DNA of 64,000 nt from Candidatus Thermoplasmatota archaeon (GTDB taxonomy: Archaea; Thermoplasmatota; SW-10-69-26; JACQPN01; JAJPHT01). How positions within the stretch are numbered: the first letter of the stretch is position 1; every line of letters begins with the position of its first letter. Position numbers and translations under genes: made by a program. The DNA is taken from NCBI GenBank assembly GCA_035540375.1, contig DATLGO010000087.1, positions 1 through 64,000 of the forward strand, given 5' to 3'. A model generated the notes under the pieces. That model was not told where the DNA came from and did no database searches. It worked only from the letters and a program-made list of their open reading frames with translations. Below, piece by piece: positions 16,268-24,083 of this stretch.

Positions 16268-17350
16268 TCAAACGACCGATCGGGCGCGGAGGATGGCCCG
16301 CGAGGCCTCGACGTCCCGCGCGAAGGTCTCCATGACCGGGCCGCCCCCATGATCGACGCGCAGCATCTCGGCCGCGCCGTGCGCCGGCGTCTTCGCGCTC
16401 CAGTCGCCCCAGAGCCGCGCGTTCAACCCGCTCAGGTGGACGACCCCGAAGGCGACCGCTAGGTCATGGACGAAGCGCGCGAGCGTCCGTTCGTCGACGA
16501 AACCCTGCGGGATGGCCGTTTCCCGCGGGAGCTGGAGGTGGAGGCTCTTGACCCCCGCCGCCTGGGCGTGCCGCGTCATGTCGCCGTCGGACGTGAGGAG
16601 GAGCAGGTCCGCATGGTGCGCGCGCCGGAACGCGCCGTAGCTCTGCGCGATGAGGCGATCGTTCGTCTCCTTGTCGGTGGCGAGCGGCTCGCAGCTTGCG
16701 CGCATCGCGCGAGTGTGTTTCGTGAAGGCCTCGACCGCGTCGTATCCGAGCTTCGCCCTGCGGCCTTTCTTGAACGAGCGCCCGCGGAGCCATGACGCGG
16801 AGCGCCCCTCGTGCAGCTTGGCCGCGAGCGACGTCACGTCCGCCTCGCTGTACTTGTCGGCGATGGCGCGGTCGAGTTCCGCGAGGACGCCCTCGCTCAC
16901 GACGTAGCGGAACGACCCCATGCGGCCCGTGAGGAGGTCGAGCGGCAGCCCGCGGTCGGGGAGCCGGTTGTAGAGCGCGTTCGTGTCGAAGGCGAGGAAC
17001 GTCGGATTCGGGTTCGACGGATTCGCGGCGTTCGCGGCCTCCCGCTCGAGCGTCGCTGCCGCCTCGTCGTGGTTCGCGTATCGGAGCAATCCCGCCGAGA
17101 GCATCGCGTCGCGCAGGTCGCTCCACGCAGGCTGATCGTCCGCGAGCTTCGGCTTCGCGGGGGTGTATTTCTCGCGCGCGGCATCGAGCGCTTCCTCCGA
17201 AACGCCGTGCGTGATGGCGCCGCTTCGCGGGTCGTACTCGAAAAGCGCGAGATTGAAGTACGGATAGCGGACGACGAGTCGTTCCCGCCGGTCGTGGAGC
17301 GCGTTGAGGAGCGCGACGAACTCGTGCGAGGCGACGACGAGATCAGTCAT
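16268..17350 (-). CDS. PIN-domain nuclease of the CARF operon
   Basis: 360 residues. An N-terminal domain of about 110 residues precedes a PIN domain. PIN acidic residues are visible: D122 in AFDTNALYN, E158 in VLAELDRAI, D231 in TNDRLIAQSYGAF, and D255 in LLTSDGDM. PIN domains cut single-stranded RNA with Mg2+ or Mn2+. A basic stretch near 188-200 (LRGRSFKKGRRAKLG) could bind RNA. The start overlaps the end of the stand-alone CARF gene by eight bases, making it the last gene of a four-gene operon. No antitoxin-like gene is adjacent, which argues against an ordinary VapBC pair. I infer a nuclease effector controlled by the CARF proteins, presumably through a nucleotide signal. That link is not shown by sequence alone. 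Confidence 0.8.
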   Translation of the reverse strand: MTDLVVASHEFVALLNALHDRRERLVVRYPYFNLALFEYDPRSGAITHGVSEEALDAAREKYTPAKPKLADDQPAWSDLRDAMLSAGLLRYANHDEAAATLEREAANAANPSNPNPTFLAFDTNALYNRLPDRGLPLDLLTGRMGSFRYVVSEGVLAELDRAIADKYSEADVTSLAAKLHEGRSASWLRGRSFKKGRRAKLGYDAVEAFTKHTRAMRASCEPLATDKETNDRLIAQSYGAFRRAHHADLLLLTSDGDMTRHAQAAGVKSLHLQLPRETAIPQGFVDERTLARFVHDLAVAFGVVHLSGLNARLWGDWSAKTPAHGAAEMLRVDHGGGPVMETFARDVEASRAILRARSVV

Positions 17351-17825
17351 CGGCGAGGCCCTCCTCGGACAGATCGCGGGCGCGTTGGATGCGCGCCGGG
17401 ACGAGCGGATACGGGAGGTCGCGGTAGTCGTACCCCGCGACGTCGAGGTAGAACACGTGATCGGGTCTGCCGCTTCGGGCCGCGTCGAAGAGCGCGAGCT
17501 TCGCGACGGTGCGGCCCGGGGTGACGTCCACGGCCACCTTCCTCGCCTCCATCTGGGCCTTCTTGATGAGACGCAGGGCCTCGTTGCGGATCGCCGCGAA
17601 ATCGTCGATCTTCACGGGCACGAGATGGATGACGGGTTTCTCGACGCCGAGCGCCTGCAGCGCGACGCCGATTTGGTCGACGAGCCGCCGCGCGCGGTCC
17701 GTCGTCGCGTCGGGCGTGAAGACGTGCACGTCCTTGGGGACGAAGCGCCGCTGGCGCGCGGCCGCCCAGAGGCTGTTGAGCGTCGCGAATTCGGACGCAT
17801 ACTCCTGCGTGATGAGGACGGTCAC
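17343..17825 (-). CDS. stand-alone CARF-like protein
   Basis: 160 residues from a GTG. It has the alternating strand/helix pattern of a Rossmann-like fold and, near residues 97-107, VAVDVTPGRTV, the ligand-binding motif of CARF domains (hydrophobic strand, D-x-T-x-G). Another conserved turn follows at HVFYLDV. CARF domains bind cyclic oligoadenylates or other nucleotides and normally switch on a fused nuclease or DNA-binding domain. Here nothing is fused, but the PIN nuclease gene overlaps its 3' end, so the two could work as sensor and effector in trans. Overlaps the upstream CARF gene by a GTGA junction. Confidence 0.7.
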   Translation of the reverse strand: MTVLITQEYASEFATLNSLWAAARQRRFVPKDVHVFTPDATTDRARRLVDQIGVALQALGVEKPVIHLVPVKIDDFAAIRNEALRLIKKAQMEARKVAVDVTPGRTVAKLALFDAARSGRPDHVFYLDVAGYDYRDLPYPLVPARIQRARDLSEEGLADD

Positions 17826-18442
17826 GCCGACCCCCCCGCGGCGACGAAGTGCGACCGATAGTAGTGGCCTGCCGCGGTGAGCGACGCGGTCAGGTGGTCG
17901 GCGCGGACGAGGCCGGCCTTGCGCAGGCGGAGAAGCGCTCCCTTGAGTGTCGCGGGCGCGAGGCCCGAGGTCGCCGAAAGCGCCGCCTGCGTGGCCTCGC
18001 CCTTCACCGGAAGCGCGAGGAGCACGCCGCGGTCCGTTTCGAGGATGCGGTCCGCGAGCTTCACCGAGACGGCGACCGGGAGCCGGGACACGCCGCGGGC
18101 GTGGCAGAAGAAGGCCTCGACGCCCTCCTCGAAGGCGGCAAGCATGAGCGCGGTCGTGACGAGGTTCGGCCCGCCGCCGACGTGCACCCGCACCCCGCCC
18201 TTGCGATGGGCCTGGATCGCGGCGCGCGCCGCGGCGAGCGTCCCGAGGAGGTCGGCGGCGTCCACGCCCACGACGTCGACGTCGACCCCGGTGAGACGCT
18301 CGTTTTCGCGCACCGCGTCCATCTCGACGCTCTTGGGGTCGGCCGTGACGACAACGAGCCGCGATCGCCCGACGAGCCGTCGCGCGGCGTCGAAGGCTTC
18401 GCGGTCGAGGCCGTGCCCGGTCAGAAGCGTCGCCATGCTCAC
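17822..18442 (-). CDS. CARF-winged-helix protein, second copy
   Basis: 206 residues from the GTG at 18442, or 204 from the ATG at 18436. The first ~130 residues form a Rossmann-like domain with RLVVVTADP at the second strand and VRVHVGGGPNLVTTALMLA where CARF proteins carry their glycine-rich ligand motif; the usual D-x-T is replaced here by H-V-G. The C-terminal ~70 residues are a winged helix (LSATSGLAPATLKGALLRLRKAGLV). This is the Csa3 architecture. Csa3 proteins regulate CRISPR genes in Crenarchaeota. It follows the first Csa3-like gene with a 4-base overlap and is degenerate in the ligand motif, so it may have changed or lost signal binding. Confidence 0.75.
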   Translation of the reverse strand: MSMATLLTGHGLDREAFDAARRLVGRSRLVVVTADPKSVEMDAVRENERLTGVDVDVVGVDAADLLGTLAAARAAIQAHRKGGVRVHVGGGPNLVTTALMLAAFEEGVEAFFCHARGVSRLPVAVSVKLADRILETDRGVLLALPVKGEATQAALSATSGLAPATLKGALLRLRKAGLVRADHLTASLTAAGHYYRSHFVAAGGSA

Positions 18443-19068
18443 GGCCCCATGAGGAGGAGCGCGGCGGATTCGCGCACGCGCAGCGTCTCGCGGCGGGCGT
18501 CCTTCGGGTCGGCCTCGCTCGAGAGGAGCTGCTTCGCCTTCAGGTTCGTGACGTGGTGGCTCACCGTGCCGCGACTGAGCTTGAGCGCGCGCATGATCTC
18601 GGCCTGGTCGCATCCCTTCGCGCCCTTCTCGGAAACGAAGCGCAGGACGCGGCGCTGGGGCTCGTTCAGGATCTCTTCGTAGCGAAGGCTCAGAAGCGGG
18701 AGCCGGACCTCCTTCTGGCTGCGCTCGTCGATGTACACCGCGCGCACGCCTTCGAGGATGCACGCGAGCGTCGCCGCGGCGCTGATGACGGGCGTCCCGC
18801 CCGTGATGTTGAACACGACGTTCTCCGCGCCTTCCTTGCGAAGGTCCGCGCGCATCGCCTTCGCGCACTGGATGATGTCGAACGCGTCGAGCGCGATGGC
18901 CTTCGCCGCGAGGCCGCGCTCGCGGCAGAATGCGCGAACCTGCTCCGCGGCCTCCCGGCTCTTCGCCGCGTGGTCGTGGTAGAAGACGAGCTTGGTCACG
19001 TCGTCGTAGGCCGTGACCGTCGGGAGCAGTTTGCCCGGCGTGAAGCCGAGGGTGCCAAAGACGATGAT
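18439..19068 (-). CDS. Csa3-like CARF-winged-helix regulator with an unusual start
   Basis: 209 residues if read from the ATC at 19068. The usual start codons allow only GTG 18999, but upstream codons in the same frame encode IVFGTLGFTPGKLLPTV, clearly the first strand and glycine loop of a CARF domain. The only codons available before the in-frame stop are ATC and ATT. A strong ribosome-binding site, GGGGAGGT, lies six bases before the ATC. The ligand motif NITGGTPVISAA is intact, and residues about 145-185 are a winged helix (DQAEIMRALKLSRGTVSHHV). First gene of the operon; a TATA-like box sits at 19131-19139. Either an ATC start is used or one base of the sequence is wrong. Confidence 0.8.
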   Translation of the reverse strand: MIVFGTLGFTPGKLLPTVTAYDDVTKLVFYHDHAAKSREAAEQVRAFCRERGLAAKAIALDAFDIIQCAKAMRADLRKEGAENVVFNITGGTPVISAAATLACILEGVRAVYIDERSQKEVRLPLLSLRYEEILNEPQRRVLRFVSEKGAKGCDQAEIMRALKLSRGTVSHHVTNLKAKQLLSSEADPKDARRETLRVRESAALLLMGP

Positions 19069-19074
19069 GTTGAG

Positions 19075-19082
19075 ACCTCCCC
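19075..19082 (-). promoter_or_regulatory. ribosome-binding site that decides the Csa3-like start
   Basis: GGGGAGGT on the minus strand, six bases before the ATC-ATC codons at 19068-19063. It is the best ribosome-binding sequence near this gene and no similar site precedes the GTG at 18999. Confidence 0.6.
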
Positions 19083-19130
19083 GTTCGAGCGGCCGTGAAA
19101 TATTCGACCGGGGCGGATAGATGGTGTTGG

Positions 19131-19139
19131 ATTATTTAA
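19131..19139 (-). promoter_or_regulatory. TATA box of the CARF-PIN operon
   Basis: TTAAATAAT (minus strand) is a clear AT-rich box in GC-rich DNA. A start about 25 bases downstream (near 19110) would give a ~40-base leader ending with the ribosome-binding site at 19075-19082. Confidence 0.55.
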
Positions 19140-19151
19140 CGAATCGTAGAA

Positions 19152-19179
19152 CGAGCGGGGCCGGACCCGGCCCCGCTCG
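19152..19179 (-). terminator. long perfect hairpin after the 19188-21745 gene group
   Basis: CGAGCGGGGCCGG (19152-19164) pairs perfectly with CCGGCCCCGCTCG (19167-19179) around a two-base centre. It starts nine bases after the stop codon at 19188 and stands just before the CARF operon promoter. It has no clear T-run behind it, so it may act as a boundary or RNA-end stabiliser rather than a classical terminator. Confidence 0.5.
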
Positions 19180-19187
19180 GGTCGCGC

Positions 19188-20249
19188 CTACGCCGTCCGG
19201 TCGAGCATGCGCCGGGCGGCGAAGGCGAGGAAGGCCGCGACGAAGGCGCCGACGACGATGGCGAGGAACGTCGGGCTCATGACGAGCGCGAGCGTCGCGC
19301 TCACCCACGAGGCGGCGCGCGGCGCGGGCTCTCCCGCCGTCTCCGTCGCGACCGTCTCCTGGGGCGCCCCTTCCTCGATCCGCGTCTCGGCAGGCGCGGT
19401 CGCGCCGGGCGTGCCCATCGTGAAGAACACGCGCGGCCCGTCGGTCTCCTTCGCGCTCCCCGCCACCGTCTGGAGGAGGATGCTCGAGCCGATGTCGTGC
19501 TGCACGAGGTGGGGCACGCGGTCGACGCTGCCCGTGACGTGCTCCACGACGGCGGGGTCGAATTCTCCGTTCGCGCTTACGCCGTTGAGCTTCGTGAAGG
19601 AGTACGTCCCGCTCGCGCGCGCGACGACGCGACCGGCGCCGTCCGTCACCGTGAAGAGATACGGCACGCTCGGCGCGGCGCGCGCGAGCGACACCGTCGC
19701 GCGCACCTCGCGTCCGACCGCGCGGACCGTCTGGGACTCCGCCGCGCTGATCTCGCCATCAGCGTCGGCATCGATGCCGAGCGTCGCGCTGCAGCAGTCC
19801 GGCGTCCGCAGGTGGCCGACGAGCGCGACGGTCGCGCTCACGTGCCCCTTCACGACGCGCAGGCTCGTCGTGTCGCGCGGGAGGTCGAGGCGACCGGAAT
19901 CCACCTCGCTTCCGAGGATGCGGATGCCCTCCGCGGAGAGCTCGCCGCCCACGCGGAGAAGTCGAACCCCGGCGAGCGTGGCAAGCTCCACCGACCAGGA
20001 CCCCGCGCCGCCTTCGACGGGCAGGGAAAGGCTTCCCGCGAGGGCGTCGCCCGCGCGCGCCGCGAGCGTCGTCTCGGCCGTCGCGTTCGCGAAGGTCGCG
20101 CGGAACGTCCCCTGGAAGGGGGCGCGCGCGACCACGTCGCCCAGCTCGAAGGTGACGAACAGGAAGGAATCCCCGGCCGGAGCGGCGGGGGCCGTCGGCA
20201 CGAGGGCGGTCGCGAGAACGAGCGCGGCGATGGAAAGCGTGGTGCGCAT
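19188..20249 (-). CDS. exported protein with C-terminal membrane anchor
   Basis: 353 residues from the ATG at 20249. Signal peptide residues 1-26 (LSIAALVLATALVPTAPAAPA), an all-beta-looking exported domain with an EF-hand-like loop DADADGEISAAES, a Pro/Ala/Glu-rich stalk (about 295-320), and a C-terminal span (FLAIVVGAFVAAFLAFAA) followed by RR. It is a surface protein of unknown job. Last of three minus-strand genes; the gap to the gene before it is five bases. Confidence 0.8.
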   Translation of the reverse strand: MRTTLSIAALVLATALVPTAPAAPAGDSFLFVTFELGDVVARAPFQGTFRATFANATAETTLAARAGDALAGSLSLPVEGGAGSWSVELATLAGVRLLRVGGELSAEGIRILGSEVDSGRLDLPRDTTSLRVVKGHVSATVALVGHLRTPDCCSATLGIDADADGEISAAESQTVRAVGREVRATVSLARAAPSVPYLFTVTDGAGRVVARASGTYSFTKLNGVSANGEFDPAVVEHVTGSVDRVPHLVQHDIGSSILLQTVAGSAKETDGPRVFFTMGTPGATAPAETRIEEGAPQETVATETAGEPAPRAASWVSATLALVMSPTFLAIVVGAFVAAFLAFAARRMLDRTA

Positions 20250-20254
20250 GTGTT

Positions 20255-20971
20255 TCACCCGTGGATGATCCCCGTCTGGGGCGTGAGATTCGCGAGGGCG
20301 CGGTCCGAGCGCTCGACGTACTGGGCGTAGCCGGGCTCGGTGCGGAGCGTCGGGAAGACGGCGTCGATCTCGGCGTCGGAGAGCTGGACGAGGATCGCCC
20401 AGTGGAGGTCCTCGCCCGGCCGCTCGTGATGGCTCCACATGTGGCGGTGCGGCCGGTACGTCGTGTCCATCTGGCGGTAGAGCGACTCCCCCTGGCGCGT
20501 GTCGCCGGCCGAGATGAGCCACATCATGGGCGAGCCGTGTCCCTCGGCGGGCGCCGTGAGCGGACGCGGGCCGTACGTGTCGACGCCTTCGAGCAGGCGC
20601 TCGATCGCGTCCTGGATGCCATACTCGCCGATCGACGTCTGGACCGCGGTGGGCGTCATGAAGATGCCTGGCATCAGCTCCTTCGCGAACGTGCCGGGCT
20701 CGCGGCCGTGCGTCGTCCGGAGGACGACGAGGTCGAAGAGGTCGAGCACGTTCTGGAGCGCCAGGTCCGTCTCGGTGCGGGCGCCCTTGTTGACGACGAC
20801 GAGGTTGAGCTCCGACGGGCCGAAGCGCGCGAGGTGATCCGCAAGCAGGCCGTCGTTCGTGACGCCCTTCGACCCGCTCGTCGCGGATCGGGCGACGCGC
20901 TGGACGACCTCGAGCGGCGCGATGCGGCGGCTTCCCGGCAGGCTCGATCCCCTGAATCCGTTGGTGTGCAT
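20255..20971 (-). CDS. soluble protein of unknown function
   Basis: 238 residues, no export signal or membrane span. It has alternating strand/helix character (LNLVVVNKGARTETDL, DLFDLVVLRTTHG, PMMWLISAGD) and several His and Trp residues in the second half (RPHRHMWSHHERPGEDLHW). This might be an alpha/beta nucleotide-binding fold, but I see no P-loop or catalytic signature and make no assignment. Between two membrane-associated genes in a tight three-gene group (gaps of nine and five bases), so it probably acts at the membrane with them. Confidence 0.7.
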   Translation of the reverse strand: MHTNGFRGSSLPGSRRIAPLEVVQRVARSATSGSKGVTNDGLLADHLARFGPSELNLVVVNKGARTETDLALQNVLDLFDLVVLRTTHGREPGTFAKELMPGIFMTPTAVQTSIGEYGIQDAIERLLEGVDTYGPRPLTAPAEGHGSPMMWLISAGDTRQGESLYRQMDTTYRPHRHMWSHHERPGEDLHWAILVQLSDAEIDAVFPTLRTEPGYAQYVERSDRALANLTPQTGIIHG

Positions 20972-20980
20972 GCGGTTTCC

Positions 20981-21745
20981 TCACAGGACCTTGACGCTCT
21001 CGACGACGGGCTCGACGGGCGTCTCCGCGGTGAGCGGCTGCGCGGCGTCGGTCACGAAGCAGTTCATCCGGAGCTTCGCGGGCGTTCGCGCGAAGTCCTC
21101 CCTCAGGGCGTGCGCGCGCGTGAGGCTCGTGTAACCCTTGCCGACGCCGACCACGACGCGCAGCAGCGAAAGCTGGGACGCGTCGCGCTTCAGGCGCTCG
21201 AGCGCCTTCGCGTGTTTCACGCGCTCCCGGCTTGCGAGCTGCAGGGCCGGCTGGACCTTCGAGTCGCCGGCCCGCGTCGGCTCCAGGAAGAGCACGGGCT
21301 CGCCCCACACGCGCTTCGAGAAGCCCCACGCGTCCTTCGGCCGGACGACGTACTTCCGGCGGTGGCTTGCGACGAATCGCCGTTCGGTCGCCGGCAGCGC
21401 TTCGCCTTCGGCGAGCGCGGCCGCGGTGACGCTTCCGGCCGAGAACTCGAGGATCGGGGCGGTTTCACGCGCGCGGGCCGCGGCGCGGCGCCGACCGATC
21501 ACGTCGCGCAGAAGGAGCGTGACGCTTGCGAACGTCAGCGCGAGGAACACGAGGACGCCTCCGAGGAGGAGCAGCTCGCGGACCTCGAGCGGGATGCGTT
21601 CCCAGACGGCCACTACGTGTCCGCCGAACAGGCCCCATGCCAGGTACGCCGTCATGCCGCCGACGACGAGGCCGAGCGACACGACGCCGATGAGCTTCAG
21701 CGTGCGGGCCGCGCCCTTGACCTCGCGCCACAGGTTCGCGATCAT
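20981..21745 (-). CDS. membrane protein with two spans and a basic cytoplasmic domain
   Basis: 254 residues. Spans near 15-43 (LIGVVSLGLVVGGMTAYLAWGLF) and 58-80 (LLLLGGVLVFLALTFASVTLLL) are followed by an Arg-rich linker (RRRAAARAR) and a ~160-residue soluble domain with AWGFSKRVWGEPVLFLEPTR. No family recognised. First gene of the three-gene group ending at the hairpin near 19165; divergent from the gene at 21838. Confidence 0.7.
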   Translation of the reverse strand: MIANLWREVKGAARTLKLIGVVSLGLVVGGMTAYLAWGLFGGHVVAVWERIPLEVRELLLLGGVLVFLALTFASVTLLLRDVIGRRRAAARARETAPILEFSAGSVTAAALAEGEALPATERRFVASHRRKYVVRPKDAWGFSKRVWGEPVLFLEPTRAGDSKVQPALQLASRERVKHAKALERLKRDASQLSLLRVVVGVGKGYTSLTRAHALREDFARTPAKLRMNCFVTDAAQPLTAETPVEPVVESVKVL

Positions 21746-21837
21746 CGGGGCCGCCGACGACAGCCCGGCGGAGAATTCCTGCGTCGAAACGTTCGAATTC
21801 CCTCAGGACACGCGCGCCATTCGATGCCCGATCGAAC

Positions 21838-22437
21838 GTGACGAAGGGATTCCTTTCCGCCGCCGCGTCGAGGCGGGGTCGGAGGCCTTTCTTGGAGATC
21901 CATCCCCATCCCACGTCCCCCGAGGCGCCGCGCGCGAACGCCCATCCCCTCGGTCTTCGGGACGCGTTCCGGCCCCCCACCGTGCTCGACGTGACGAGCG
22001 TCGCGGCCGCGCGGGGTTTCGTCGCGCGCGTCGGCGTGAGCCGAGTCGTCGAGGAGCGCGTGCTGCGCGTCCACAGTCAGTGCCTCTGCCCGCACTGCGA
22101 AAGCGTCGCCGCCGCGGAGATGCGCGACCGGCTCGAGCGCCTTCTCGGCGCGCTCGAAAGCGCCATCGCGGCCGCGGAGGACGGCGCGCAGGAGGTCCCT
22201 TTCCTGCTCGACATCCCGGTGCGTTGGCCGGGGCCCCCCGGACGCCGGTTCGCGGGCCTCAGGGCGCGGCTGGTCCCGCTCGACGATGGACCGATCCTCC
22301 TCATCACGATGGGCGACGAGGTGCACGAGGCGCCGTTCGCCTTCCGTCTCGGCTCCGCCAGCCCTGGCTACGGTCCGGCCTTCTTCCTTGCGACCGCTGA
22401 CGGCGACGCCGTCCGGGGGGAACGCTCGCATCCATGA
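21838..22437 (+). CDS. hypothetical protein with a CxxC motif
   Basis: Up to 199 residues from GTG 21838; a GTG at 21982 gives 151 residues and begins where the sequence becomes convincingly protein-like (VLDVTSVAAARGFVARVG). It contains CLCPHC near the middle, a helical segment (AAEMRDRLERLLGALESAIAA) and a beta-rich end (PILLITMGDE). A single CxxC suggests a metal site formed with other residues or between subunits. Function unknown. The opposite strand is also open here, but its translation is Arg-rich and unlike a protein. Confidence 0.5.
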   Translation: MTKGFLSAAASRRGRRPFLEIHPHPTSPEAPRANAHPLGLRDAFRPPTVLDVTSVAAARGFVARVGVSRVVEERVLRVHSQCLCPHCESVAAAEMRDRLERLLGALESAIAAAEDGAQEVPFLLDIPVRWPGPPGRRFAGLRARLVPLDDGPILLITMGDEVHEAPFAFRLGSASPGYGPAFFLATADGDAVRGERSHP

Positions 22438-22523
22438 GTTTCCGGGCATCCGTCACAATCGTTTGATCACGGCCCAAACGATCTCACGCCAGTCTTTCGC
22501 CCGCCGCGGTCCTCGTCCGTCTC

Positions 22524-22664
22524 ATGAGCGCGACGTGCGCATGCTGCGGCGGCATCCTCGGGGCCGATTCCTGGTCCTTGACCATCTGCGACGAGGCCTG
22601 CCTCGATGCCGCCGCGGCCGCGTTCACGGCGGCGCCTTCCCGCGTCGGCTTCGCCGAAGCCTGA
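22524..22664 (+). CDS. 46-residue cysteine-rich protein, likely zinc finger
   Basis: Starts at ATG 22524 and ends at TGA 22664. Five cysteines lie in the first 26 residues: CACC near the start and C-D-E-A-C about 14 residues later, spaced like a small treble-clef zinc site (CxxCGG...CxxxC). The rest is an Ala-rich helix. Small zinc-finger proteins of this size are common and poorly described in archaea. It lies between the CxxC protein and the pilin-like operon on the same strand. Confidence 0.5.
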   Translation: MSATCACCGGILGADSWSLTICDEACLDAAAAAFTAAPSRVGFAEA

Positions 22665-22780
22665 CGTGGTCACGTCCACCGATCATCGCGAAAGATTAAG
22701 CGGAGCGCGCGCCCCCGCGGCGCGTCGGGCGAGGTCCGGGACGCACGTCCCGTCCTCGCCGGCTGCGTCGAGGATGTATC

Positions 22781-24082
22781 ATGATGCCGCGCTCCGCCCA
22801 TGGTCGCGACCGCTTCGCCGAACGCCGCCCGAGGCGCGCCCTCGGGGACGATGCCCTCTCGGACGTCGTCGCCACGATGCTCCTCGTGGGCGTCACGGCC
22901 TCTCTCGTGGCGGGCGCGTCGCTCGGCCTCGTTTCGACGAGCGGCGCCCCCTTGCCTCCCTCCGGCCTCGCTCTCGCGGCCGCGGCGCTCGAGGGGTCGG
23001 ATCACGTCACGCTTGTCCACGCGGGCGGTGAGACGTTCAGCGGCGGCTCGCTCCGCGTCGTCGTCACGGTGGACGGACGGAAGGCGCACGATGCCCCGCT
23101 TGCGGCCGAGCGATTCGGGCTCGGGGACGCCGTCGCCGTGCCGGTCGCGCAAACCCTCGCGCTCGGAGGCGCCGTGTCGGTCGCCGTCATCGACGTCGCG
23201 CGAGGCCACACGCTCGCGACGGCGGAGCTCGACGTATCGGGCGCGGTCGTCCCCCGCGTCGATCCTCCTCCCGCCTTCACCATGAGGCTGCGCGTCCTCG
23301 GGGCCGGGTCGCCCATCGTCCTCGCCCCGCCCGCCGAGATCCTCGTCGAGGCCGACGTGTCCCACGAGGCCGGCCGCAAGAACGTGCGCCACGTCTACGT
23401 CGATCTCACGTCGATGAAGGGCCCCGCGTGGGCGGCCCTGCGCGACGACGGCGCGGGCGGAGACCGCCTCGCGGGCGACGGCGTCTGGGGCGCGCTCGTG
23501 CTCGTGCCGCGCGACGTCTCGGGGGGCTCGAAGACGCTCGATGCGACGGCCATCGATTTCGACGGACGGCGCGCGACGGCCTCCGTCGTCGTCGAGCTCG
23601 TCCGACGCCTCGAGGCGACGGAGGAGTCCGCGAACCCGACGAGCACCCCGATGCCGGACGCGCGGACCTGTCCCGGGGGAACCGGAGCCGTCGCGGGCTA
23701 CCGTTACGGGATCTCGGGCGCGGCCGCGGCCGATCTCGGCGGCGCCGTGAGGCCGGGGGACCACGTGACCGCCTACGTGACGATCGCGCCCGGGTGCGCG
23801 AACGTGACCGTCTCGCTCGTGACGTACCGGGCGCCCTCGGCCGCGTTCTCATGGGAGACGGCCGGCGGGCAGACCCTGTTCGACAGCGCGACCGCGGTCC
23901 TGGGGCCTGGCGAGCATGCGCTCGAGGTCGACGTGCCGGACTGCCATTTCCAGGTCAGTCTCGTCCTCGGCTTGCCCATCGTCGCGCAGGGTCCCGAGCA
24001 CACGAACAACTTCTATTCCAGGCAGAACCGGCTCCTCGACGCCGACAACGGCGGCGACCGGTCCTGCGTTTCGGAGGCTTGA
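22781..24082 (+). CDS. archaeal pilin-like surface protein 1
   Basis: 433 residues from ATG 22781. The N-terminus has the archaeal type IV pilin pattern: a charged leader (GDDA), then LSDVVATMLLVGVTASLVAGASL as the hydrophobic helix, cut by the EppA/PibD class of peptidase just before it. The mature part is much longer than an ordinary pilin (~130-200 residues) and has Ig-like and carbohydrate-binding-like beta segments (VRHVYVDLTSMKG, DDGAGGDRLAGDGVWGA). It could be a minor pilin or pseudopilin presenting an adhesive domain. First of three adjoining genes of this kind. Confidence 0.8.
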   Translation: MMPRSAHGRDRFAERRPRRALGDDALSDVVATMLLVGVTASLVAGASLGLVSTSGAPLPPSGLALAAAALEGSDHVTLVHAGGETFSGGSLRVVVTVDGRKAHDAPLAAERFGLGDAVAVPVAQTLALGGAVSVAVIDVARGHTLATAELDVSGAVVPRVDPPPAFTMRLRVLGAGSPIVLAPPAEILVEADVSHEAGRKNVRHVYVDLTSMKGPAWAALRDDGAGGDRLAGDGVWGALVLVPRDVSGGSKTLDATAIDFDGRRATASVVVELVRRLEATEESANPTSTPMPDARTCPGGTGAVAGYRYGISGAAAADLGGAVRPGDHVTAYVTIAPGCANVTVSLVTYRAPSAAFSWETAGGQTLFDSATAVLGPGEHALEVDVPDCHFQVSLVLGLPIVAQGPEHTNNFYSRQNRLLDADNGGDRSCVSEA

Positions 24083-24083
24083 G

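Noticed and set aside
16268-17350. PIN gene as the toxin of a VapBC toxin-antitoxin pair
   Set aside because: It is 360 residues with an extra N-terminal domain, and the adjacent small gene is CARF-like, not an AbrB/ribbon-helix-helix antitoxin.
13540-19187. CRISPR array expected near Csa3-like genes
   Set aside because: No regularly spaced repeats are visible in the gaps here or elsewhere in the window.
20255-20971. FtsZ/CetZ-like protein
   Set aside because: Some strand-helix resemblance, but the tubulin GGGTGSG loop and other nucleotide-binding motifs are absent.
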